DNA from: Ilex aquifolium
Taxonomy: Eukaryota; Streptophyta; Magnoliopsida; Aquifoliales; Aquifoliaceae
Reading direction: 5' to 3'
Assembly: GCA_951799425.1 (NCBI GenBank)
Contig: OX637409.1
Coordinates: 13,550,960 to 13,614,959, forward strand
DNA: 64,000 nucleotides
Both the position numbers and the translations under genes were made by a program. The notes under the pieces were generated by a model. The model was not told the origin of the DNA. It saw only the letters and a program-made list of their open reading frames with translations, and searched no databases. Shown here in pieces: positions 1 to 8,222 of this stretch. Each line of letters starts with the position of its first letter. Positions within the stretch are counted from its first letter, which is position 1.

Positions 1-950
1 ATTTCACACACTTGATCAGTAGAGGTTACAACAGATACTTGTTTAAGTTTTTTCATTTCTAAGGCTTCTAATTTTCGAGATAAATTAGCCATTTTAGCTC
101 TTAAATCATCATCGTCTTTTAAAACATATTTCCCTCTTTCAGATATAGATGGCCTATTTTCCACAATGTTTGAAGAAGTTGAGTCCCACATCTGGGAACT
201 CTCCGAAATAGTATCAAAAAATTGAAATGCTTCTTCAGGATTTTTACTCATAAATTCTCCTTGAGCCATCATTTCAACAAATTGTCTCATTGCAGATGGA
301 AGAGCATCATAAAAGAAACCAACTAAAGTCCAGTTTTCAAATGCATGATGTGGACAAGCTTGGAGAAGATCTTTAAATCTTTCCCAACATTGATAAAAAG
401 TTTCTTTTTCCTTTACAGCAAAATTCATTATTTTACGTCTTAGTGCATTTGTACGATGCACAGGAAAAAACTTTTTAAAGAACTCAGTTTGTAAAGCTTG
501 CCAGTTTGTGATAGAATTTGCTCTTAAAGAGTTAAGCCATAGTTTAGCTTTATCTTTTAACGAAAAAGGAAAAAGTTTTAATTTAATCATTTCAGAATTA
601 TCTTGCAAAGTTCCACAGACTTCTTCAAATTCTTTCATATGAACATAAGGATTTTCATCTTCCAAACCATGGAACTGTGGTAGTAGTTGTATTGTTCCTG
701 ACTTGATATTAATATTTGGAGCGTCTGTTGGAAAAGCAAAACATGACGGAACATTAGTTCTAGTAGGATGTAAATATTCTCTTAACGGTCTAGTATTTTG
801 AACTATTTCCTCTTCTCTAGCCTCTTCCTCCCTAGGTACGTTTTGAGCCATACTTAAATTAAATGATTCTTGTGTAGATGCAGATGAAGAAGATGAGGAA
901 GATGAAGGAGTTGACTGATTTACAGAACCTACTGATGAATGAACAGACAT
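1..950 (-). CDS. gag: Athila-type gag, N-terminal part (element L), runs off the left edge
   Basis: The reading frame starts at the ATG complementary to 948-950 and reads leftwards out of the window. It is nearly identical to the gag of element A at 35629-36578, with about nine base differences counted by eye. The order is a Ser-rich N-terminus, a GLEDENPYVHMKEFEEVC block, and the helical retrotransposon gag domain with IKLKLFPFSLKDKAKLWL and a WERFKDLLQ motif, typical of Athila gag. Gag packages the element RNA into virus-like particles. Unlike the A copy, the codon at 605-607 is CAA (Gln) rather than a stop, and I saw only substitutions against A, so this portion looks open. It lies downstream of the primer site at 1099-1117 and the LTR at 1124-3001, which makes it the first gene of a second, tandem element. 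Confidence 0.85.
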   Translation of the reverse strand, partial: MSVHSSVGSVNQSTPSSSSSSSSASTQESFNLSMAQNVPREEEAREEEIVQNTRPLREYLHPTRTNVPSCFAFPTDAPNINIKSGTIQLLPQFHGLEDENPYVHMKEFEEVCGTLQDNSEMIKLKLFPFSLKDKAKLWLNSLRANSITNWQALQTEFFKKFFPVHRTNALRRKIMNFAVKEKETFYQCWERFKDLLQACPHHAFENWTLVGFFYDALPSAMRQFVEMMAQGEFMSKNPEEAFQFFDTISESSQMWDSTSSNIVENRPSISERGKYVLKDDDDLRAKMANLSRKLEALEMKKLKQVSVVTSTDQVCE

Positions 951-1123
951 AGACTAAAAATAACAAACTATAAACATATATAACAAACAAACAAATAAAT
1001 TTATTTATTTATTATTTTTTTTTTTATAAATATTATTTTAATTTTAATTTTAATTTTATATTTTATTTTATTTTATTTTATTTTTTTAATTACCTTAACT
1101 CCCCGGCAACGGCGCCAAAAACT
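951..1123 (-). other. 5' leader of element L with tRNA-Asp primer binding site
   Basis: This is the untranslated leader between the LTR and the gag start. It is very A/T-rich with long T and TTTTA runs. On the minus strand, just inside the LTR end, positions 1099-1117 read TGGCGCCGTTGCCGGGGAG, which is complementary to the 3' end of plant tRNA-Asp. That primer is characteristic of Athila elements. Six bases separate the primer site from the LTR terminus at 1124. Confidence 0.85.
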
Positions 1124-1732
1124 TGATTCGCACTTTTTAGTGTGTCTGAATTATATTATTATTTTACACCCAAGTATAAGTGGTCAAATTGTAATTTTCT
1201 CGGTTTTAAGTCCAAGTATCGATCCCACAGAGAGTTGTTTAGTAATTTAAAACTTAAAATAAAATAAAAATATTAAAGGTGTTGTTTGAAGCAGAATATC
1301 GTTTGATAGCTTGTGATGTGAGCTTAGCTTGATAAAGACGAATTAAATAAAGTGCGTAAATAAAGCAGAGTGATGACAGGAATATAAAATATACCCTTCA
1401 GTTTAGGGATCCATATGCTTTGTATTGCTTAAGTTAATGGAAATGTTACCTCACAACAATTAACTCCCATGTTACTGGTAAGTCAATCGGCAGGTCTGAT
1501 GTATATAAATCATAACACAGCAGCTTCTTAGGCTAGCTGGTGGTATAAATAATAACTCAGCAACTTCTTAGGAAAGCTGGTTATATCCCCTTCAATTGAT
1601 TAACCCAAGCAAACCAGAAGGACAAGCCATTCATGAAGAATACTTGAGTTATTCCCTTGATGTTATGATTGTTACTTGTTTATATAATAAACCATAACAC
1701 AGCCGCGTCTTAAGCGAACTGGTGGTAGTATA

Positions 1733-2044
1733 GCATAACTCAGCAACTTCTTAGGAAAGCTGGTTACATAACCGCCAGTTAAACATCCTCAGTATTCCAG
1801 TGGAAGCAGAGCCATACCAATAGGAACACCATGGTTGTTAGACTGTCAGTCTATTTATATAATTTAGATATATATATAAACATATAGCATAACCCAGCAA
1901 CTTCTTAGGAAAGCTGGTTACATAACCGCCAGTTAAACATCCTCAGTATTCCAGTGGAAGCAGAGCCATACCAATAGGAACGCCGTGGTTGTTAGACTGT
2001 CAGTCTATTTATATAATTTATATATATATCTATATAAACATATA
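1733..2044 (-). repeat. 154-bp tandem duplication inside the Athila-type LTR
   Basis: The unit beginning GCATAAC(T/C)CAGCAACTTC starts at 1733 and again at 1887, with the AT-rich TATATATATAAACATATA tail repeated. A shorter, diverged relative precedes it near 1555. The same duplication is present in the other LTR copy near 37357-37670, so it predates the separation of these LTRs. Confidence 0.8.
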
Positions 2045-2555
2045 AATAAAACATCAGCATTTCCAGAACTCAAGCAATATTATACATATGTTTACCCTAG
2101 TTTGAAGGGTATAAACGACTACTCACACTCCATTACTATAGAAAAGCAAGAAGTGCGGGTAGTATTCATTACAACATAAATTAAAATATAACTTCTTTCA
2201 CAAAGAACACTTGAAACACAACCACATTTATTATCATTCAAGACACAAAAGTGGCGGTAGTTCAACTGTCCGAATAGAAAGATTACAACATAAATGTAGA
2301 AATACGGAAAGGGTGTCACACACCGGCTATTCCTCTCTCTTTTCTCTCTATCTTTCTCTAAGGTGTTCTTCCTTTGGAGCTTGGAGGCCGGCTGGTCTTG
2401 TATGAATAAGGGGCTGATTTTGTATGTTGGAAGTAACTGTATGTAGAAAAAAAGAACAAAGGAAGACTTGGTGTGGAAAGGCTAGAGAATGGAGGTAAGG
2501 TGTGAAGGCTTTTTTCTTTGGTGTCTGGATTGTATGAAATGTAAGAATTCAGCCC

Positions 2556-2565
2556 CTATTTATAG
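2556..2565 (-). promoter_or_regulatory. TATA box of the Athila-type LTR promoter
   Basis: Minus strand CTATAAATAG, followed downstream by GGGGCTGAATTC. It lies about 440 bp into the LTR from its 5' end, a plausible distance for U3. The same box is at 38180-38189 in the other LTR. No start site can be fixed from sequence alone. Confidence 0.6.
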
Positions 2566-3001
2566 AGGAGGAGGGGGGGCTTTAGGAAGGTCATCAACCC
2601 TTTAGGAAGGTTATGTCTTGCAGTAGGGTTAGGTGTCGCCGTCCGGAGCTGCCACTTCGCAACCTTCCAGAAGGTTGTGCCTTGCAGTGATGCTAGGTGT
2701 CGCCGTCTTGGGCTGCCTCTTGTCTTGCTTCCATTGGTACACATGTCTTTTCCTTATTGGTCCAAGTGTCATGCTCCCATTGGTCCAAGTTTCTTTATTG
2801 CACTTTAGTCCTTCGTCATTTCCAGCTTTGCAAATTTGTCTTGTACTTTCCAGTATTTCTGCATTTGACCCTGCAATCTTTAACATAATTTATTAAAAAA
2901 TTTAATTCACACCCAAAACATAATTCATAATATTTAGTTGTTTCATTTTTACAAAAGTGAGTACTTATCATTTTAATTTACACACCATTTAGGGTTAATC
3001 A

Positions 3002-3015
3002 CACCCCCTAACTTA
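3002..3015 (-). other. Polypurine tract of element A
   Basis: On the minus strand a purine-rich run (AGTTAGGGGGTG) abuts the LTR start TGATTAACCC. This is the usual primer site for plus-strand DNA synthesis. Confidence 0.75.
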
Positions 3016-4560
3016 AACTTTACTAGTCCCTAGTAAACATAAACTATAATACATCATAAACAGGAGTAAAATCATTTTCGTAGATCTTTTCACGATTGCA
3101 TTTAGCATATGCAACAAGCCGTTAAACTCCTAGGTGATCCCTAGTTGACGAGTTTTGTCTCGTGAAGGTTTTCAGTGAAGCTACCTGCAAACTTCAGTAG
3201 TTAGGAGTTTATTATTCATATTTTTCACAAAATTAATAGATCAATATTCCTTCTGTTTTCTTAAAAGACTTCCTTTTCTGATCACTATAAGAGTAACATA
3301 TGTTAGTTATAATATTATCTATATATTTTACAAAAACTTGTAAACAAAGTAAATAATTTCACATGTAATATATTTGAATCAACAGATATTTGAATAAAAT
3401 TTGGAATTTGACATAATCTCATGACAGGATATCAACACTATATTAGTTATATTATTAACATTCTCCTTTTATAGATAGATAGGACAAATACAATTGCATG
3501 ATTTCTGGAATCAAAAAGGACTTTTATTAGGTTGTACTGTGGCCATTGGGTTTAGAGTTTAAGAAACGACGTCTATGGGGTTCAAAAGTTACCTTTTGGC
3601 ACACCTCTTAAAACTTTATTTATTTATTCCTTTCATTTTTCACTTTCTTGGTTTTTTTTTTTTTTGGTGAGTGCGTTTTACGCTCCATCTCACTTTTTCT
3701 TGAACGAGTGCGTTTTACGCTCCATCTCACTTTTTCTTGAACGAGTGCGTTTTACGCTCCATCTCGCTTTTCTGTATCCTGTTGATTTAAAAGAGGGTGC
3801 AAGAAAATTATGTAGCAAAGGTAGGTTTAATATATTTTTATCTGGCTCGGGTACTTTTCGGGTTTCATGAAAAGAATTTATACTATTTTAGGCTCAAACA
3901 TGGCTGACTAATGATATAATTTTGTAAAAGAAATGGTTAAGGCTCAAAATTAATCAAACATGGCCTAAGATCATTTTCCAGAAATTATGTATTTGTATCA
4001 TTCCTATAAAAAGAATTTCAAGGATAATGCAAGTAATATAAGCTAACGAGTGCTAATCAAAACAAAATTAATGAGATTATTCAAAGAAAGTTTACCGTAG
4101 AATCGAAGATGTTTATTTGAGTAGATGTAGAATATCTCTCCAAGGGAGATTGACTCAAATTCTGCAATTGATTATACATCTCCACTATATATGCAAAGAG
4201 TGTAATATTTCACAAGGTTTCTGAAATAAAAGAAATCTATTTGTGCTTGTAAAAGTAAGTTTTAACAAAAATATTAAGATAATATATAACTAATATGAAA
4301 ATCCCGCGTGATCACATTAAGGTTATTTTTACAAAACATAGGAATATTAACCTAATTTAACTGTAAATTATATGAAATACATCTCCTAACTAATTTTTTT
4401 TTTTTTTTTTTTTTCAGAACTTAAATTAAAACACACAGCATGTTTAAAAACATAAAGTAAATTGTATAAACTAAAAGCACATAATGTAAAGGCTGAGTGA
4501 AAGAAAGTAAAATTTTTTTTTTTTTAAAATCTCCAGTCGATTTAAGAGTTAGAAGATTCT
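3016..4560 (-). other. Long conserved 3' non-coding region of element A
   Basis: No open frame of note. Two blocks are conserved with element K although much of the rest has diverged. Block 3098-3196 (K 55838-55939) contains the stems CTAGG/CCTAG and ACGAG/CTCGT, with changed loop sequence in K. Block 3781-3985 (K 56743-56940) includes the shared words AGAGGGTGCAAGAAAATTA and GATATAATTTTGTAAAAG. A 37-bp unit starting GAGTGCGTTTTACGCTCC is repeated about 2.8 times at 3669-3771 in A only. Confidence 0.7.
3669..3771. repeat. 37-bp tandem repeat in the 3' region of element A
   Basis: Units begin at 3669, 3706 and 3743 (third unit partial), each starting GAGTGCGTTTTACGCTCCAT. Part of it is read as an apparent 68-codon plus-strand frame, which is only the repeat. 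It is not present at the corresponding place in element K. Confidence 0.85.
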
Positions 4561-4887
4561 CCTCTTGAATGGTCTTGAAGATCTTCTTGTTCATTGTCTT
4601 CGATCCATAATTTTGACTGGTTCTTGGTTTGTAATTGCAGGTTATTTCTTTGATGTTCTACACTGGTGTTCTTTTTCCTGTCAATTCCTGCAATTTACAA
4701 CATTAAATATAACTTTATTCTACAAAATTTTACTAACCACTCTTTTTTTTTCTTCAGGACTGTGGTGTTTTTATTTTATTATTTGTTATTTCTTATTTAC
4801 GGATTTCCTATTTAATCTAATAGCTATTTATATTTATTTACAGCTATACATATATTCCCAAAAAGCTATACATTTCATTGATCATAT
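4561..4887. other. A/T-rich spacer after the small cysteine-rich gene in element A
   Basis: A T-rich plus-strand frame of 108 codons (4565-4891) crosses this spacer. It reads as hydrophobic residues because of the base composition and has no counterpart in element K, so I do not call it a gene. I see no other structure here. Confidence 0.5.
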
Positions 4888-5292
4888 CTAGTCTGTATCA
4901 GAACTATCTAGTTCAGTAACATTAGTGACACGGTTAATTTCAGATCTCACGTATCTGTTTAGCATCGGGCCGGAATAGGATGGCGTTTCAGGGTAATCCT
5001 TGCTCTGCCCATCCCTAATCCACCGTAAACGATCTAACGATCGACCTGAAATTGGTTCCGCACACTTATTATACTGTCTCAGATGTTCTGTACGACCACA
5101 TTTTACACAAGCACAGAGACGATTTGCTCTTCGATGTTTAGCATATGTGCTTTTTCCACATAGGGGTCGTGCTTGGCTTTCAAAGATTTCTAAATTTCGA
5201 ACAGATTTAGCTTTTTGCATGATCAATGTATGTATATCTTTTGGAAGTTGACGTAATAAAATTAAACTCAACCAAAATAATTTTTCGTCCAT
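4888..5292 (-). CDS. Small cysteine-rich, basic accessory protein of element A (viral nucleic-acid-binding-protein-like)
   Basis: An intact 134-residue frame downstream of pol. Seen directly: an N-terminal helical, hydrophobic stretch (residues 1-35) containing LPKDIHTLI, then C45-G-K-S-T-Y-A-K, a basic arm HRRANRL, then C62-x2-C65-G-R, H70 and C77, then an acidic C-terminus. Element K has a homologue with the same start, the same spacing of C45, C62, C65, H70 and C77, and matching C-terminal words SKDYP, YSG and LNR. The layout (LP-x-D-[IV], then C-G-x-x-[TY/TF]-A-K, basic arm, CxxC-x-R) resembles the cysteine-rich nucleic-acid-binding proteins of carlaviruses and allexiviruses, known as RNA-binding proteins and silencing suppressors. 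Function is inferred by resemblance only. An alternative is an unrelated zinc-knuckle protein unique to these elements. Confidence 0.75.
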   Translation of the reverse strand: MDEKLFWLSLILLRQLPKDIHTLIMQKAKSVRNLEIFESQARPLCGKSTYAKHRRANRLCACVKCGRTEHLRQYNKCAEPISGRSLDRLRWIRDGQSKDYPETPSYSGPMLNRYVRSEINRVTNVTELDSSDTD

Positions 5293-5360
5293 TTTTCAAA
5301 ATTTTTTTTTTTTTTATAAAATATAAAAATGACTTAAGAAATTATTTAAAATTGACTCCC

Positions 5361-5397
5361 TATCTGGTTCTTTAACGTCTGACAGTCACAAAGACGA
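5361..5397 (-). promoter_or_regulatory. Conserved block upstream of the accessory gene, probable splice acceptor (element A)
   Basis: This block matches K 59961-59997 at all but two positions, although flanking non-coding DNA does not align. On the minus strand it reads through TTTGTGACTGTCAG (TGGCAG in K), followed by A(C/T)GTTAAAGAACCAGATAG. The CAG after a T-rich start fits a 3' splice site that would bring the downstream gene onto a spliced mRNA. The accessory start codon lies 68 nt downstream here and 23 nt downstream in K. Confidence 0.5.
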
Positions 5398-5623
5398 ACA
5401 AAATTTTTAACTCAAAATTACTATTTTAAACTCATAAAGTAAACTCATATGCCTATCTCCCCAATTGAAATTAAATGTTATCTGTAATATAAGAACAGTA
5501 ATAGTTAACATTGGTAATAAAAACCAGGAATTTGTTGACTTTCAGCAATTATGATCTCTGGCTTTTACGCAGCAGATTTGATCTGTCAAATAAATTACAA
5601 GTAATTAGTGATACTATTAATAA
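5398..5623. other. Non-coding spacer between pol and the accessory gene of element A
   Basis: A/T-rich, no frame and no recognisable motif beyond the conserved block next to it. Confidence 0.5.
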
Positions 5624-8217
5624 TCAAATAACAAGACACACATAGACTGGATCAAAAAGTTGTACAGAAGTTATATCTTGAGTGAATCCATCATAATAGG
5701 GTTTAAGCCTTTGTCCATTTACTTTGAAGATATTCCCAGTTATTGGATTTTCAATTTCAATTGCCCCATGGTTGAAAACTTGTTTAACTATATACGGTCC
5801 TGTCCATCTAGATCTTAGCTTTCCAGGAAATAAACGAAGCTTTGCATTATATAACAGCACTTTTTGAGATGGTTCAAACGATTTTCTCATGATATTTTTA
5901 TCATGAAAAAATTTTGTTCTTGATTTAGCAATTTTTGCATTTTCATAAGCTTCATTTCTTAATTCTTCCAATTCATTAATTTGTAGCTTGCGACATACTC
6001 CAGCTTCATTTATATCAAAATTTAGCATTTTAATTGCCCAATATGCTTTATGTTCTAATTCTACAGGCAAATGACATGGTTTACCATAAACTAACCGATA
6101 AGGAGACATTCCTAAAATAGTCTTATACGCAGTACGGTAAGCCCAAAGCGCATCAGTTAATCTTAAAGACCAATCCTTACGATCTGGATTTACTGTTTTT
6201 TCTAAAATGTATTTTATCTCCCTATTAGCTAATTCAGCTTGTCCACTTGTCTGTGGATGGTATGGGGTGGATATTTTATGAGAAATCATGTATTTTTTCA
6301 TCAGGTTTTCAAAAAATTTATTACAAAAATGTAATCTACCATCACTGATGATTGTTCGAGGAATCCCAAATCTAGATAAAATATTTTCTTTTAAAAACTT
6401 GATCACTGTTCTGTGATCATTATTTCTACATGGAATTGCCTCTACCCATTTAGAAACATAGTCGACTGCAACCAAAATATACAGATATCCAAAGGATGGA
6501 GGAAATGGTCCCATAAAATCACTGCCCCAACAATCGAAAATTTCAGTAACTAAAATAGGGTTTAAAGGCATCATATTTCTTTTTGAAATATTCCCCATTC
6601 TTTGACATCTGTCACAGTTTAAACAAAAGATATGAACATCTTTAAAAATAGTTGGCCAATAAAATCCACACTGCAAAATTTTAGCAGCGGTTTTCTTTGA
6701 AGCAAAATGACCTCCGCAAGCTTCAGAGTGACAAAACTGAATTACCTGACTAATTTCATGACTAGGTACACAACGTCTTATTATTTGGTCCTTACAGTAT
6801 TTAAACAAATAAGGATCTTCCCAAAAAAAATTACGTACCTCCCTTAGGAACCTATTTTTATCAGTCCAGGTATAATTAGAAGGAATAGTACCAGTAGCTA
6901 AATAATTAACTATATCTACATACCATGGTACTTCGGTTATAGCTAAGAGTTGTTCATCTGGAAAAGTTTCTTTAATCGGAATTGATTCTTCTTTTATATT
7001 ATAGTTCAATCTTGACAAGTGATCTGCTACCACATTTTCTACTCCTTTCTTATCTTTAATTATAAGATCAAATTCTTGAAGTAACAAAATCCAACGTAGG
7101 AGACGTGGTTTAGCATCTTTCTTAGTAAACAAATATTTCAAAGCTGCATGATCTGTAAATACAACAATTGACGACCTAACCAAATATGAACGAAATTTGT
7201 CTAATGCAAACACAACAGCAAGTAATTCCTTTTCTGTGGTTGAATAGTTCATTTGTGCATCATTTAAAGTTTTACTTGCATAATATATAACATAGGGTTT
7301 TTTTTCTTTCCTTTGGCCCAATACAGCTCCTACAGCGTAATCACTTGCATCACACATTAGTTCAAAAGGCAAAGACCAGTCAGGAGGTTGCATGATAGGT
7401 GCAGAAATAAGCATGTTTTTTAATTTGTCAAATGCTAATTGGCATGCATCATTCCATTCAAATGTTATATCCTGACATAAAAGATTACAGATTGGTCTTG
7501 ATATTGAACTAAAATTTTTTATAAATCTTCGATAAAAACCAGCGTGACCTAAAAAAGACCGAACATCTTTTACGGTTTTTGGTGAAGGAAGATTAGCTAT
7601 TAAGTCGATTTTGGATTTATCGACTTCAATTCCTTTTTCAGAAACTATGTGACCTAGAATAATACCTTGTGTAACCATGAAATGACATTTTTCCCAATTT
7701 AAGACAAGGTTTGTTTCTTCACATCGAATGAGTACCTTTTCCAGATTTTCTAGACATAGTTGAAATGAATCACCATACACTGAAAAGTCATCTATAAAGA
7801 CTTCTAGATGTCGTTCTACCATATCACTAAATATGCTTAACATGCAGCGTTGAAACGTAGCTGGGGCATTACATAACCCAAAAGGCATTCTTTTATAAGC
7901 AAAAGTTCCAAACGGACATGTAAATGTAGTTTTTTCTAGATCATCTATTGCAATTTCAATTTGATTATAACCAGAATATCCATCTAGAAAACAATAATAT
8001 GCATGCCCAGCTATTCTTTCTAATACTTGATCTAGGAATGGTAACGGAAAGTGATCTTTTCTGGTAACAGAATTTAATTTTCGATAGTCAATACATACAC
8101 GCCAACCTGTGACTGTACGCATTGGGACTAATTCATTTTCTTGATTTTTTATTACAGTAACCCCAGATTTCTTTGGAACTACTTGTGTAGGACTGACCCA
8201 TTTACTATCAGATATAG
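5624..8217 (-). CDS. pol: Athila-type pol: reverse transcriptase, RNase H, integrase (element A)
   Basis: An open frame of about 865 codons of element A sequence; the first few codons (to 8230) come from the inserted LTR F. Reverse transcriptase comes first ([20 protein letters not shown] near residue 50, [10 protein letters not shown] near 80, catalytic FIDD at 145-148), then RNase H ([30 protein letters not shown]), then integrase with its HHCC finger (H-x-C region ending NCDRCQ), catalytic core ([22 protein letters not shown]) and a C-terminal [13 protein letters not shown] module. These are Athila signatures. One oddity: the core reads SDGRLHF where K has SDGGAHF. Interrupted upstream by F, so it cannot be made as one polyprotein. 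The end is a stop at 5624-5626. Confidence 0.92.
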
Positions 8218-8222
8218 GATAA

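Larger units (their letters stand above)
1124..3001 (-). mobile_element. LTR shared by tandem Athila-type elements L and A (3' LTR of A, 5' LTR of L)
   Basis: 1878 bp, with terminal inverted repeat TGATT...AATCA. It matches the LTR at 36748-38625 (also 1878 bp) with about fourteen differences counted by eye. On its left side it has a tRNA-Asp primer site and gag, as a 5' LTR should. On its right side it has a polypurine tract and the 3' end of element A, as a 3' LTR should. One LTR therefore serves two elements, the signature of unequal LTR-LTR recombination. Inside, a 154-bp unit is tandemly repeated (1733-2044), and the TATA box lies at 2556-2565 on the minus strand. Confidence 0.9.

Noticed and set aside
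1099..1117. Possible tRNA gene
   Set aside because: Only the 3'-end complement of tRNA-Asp is present, as a primer binding site; no cloverleaf.
4565..4891. 108-codon plus-strand frame of mostly hydrophobic residues
   Set aside because: T-rich DNA read in one frame; antisense to element A, no counterpart in K, overlaps the accessory gene stop.
4888..5292. Carlavirus integrated in the genome
   Set aside because: Only the one small gene resembles the virus protein; it is embedded in a retrotransposon, in two separate elements, with no other viral gene near.
5624..8217. Possible endogenous pararetrovirus
   Set aside because: An integrase follows RNase H and LTRs flank the unit; caulimovirids have neither, and motifs are Athila.
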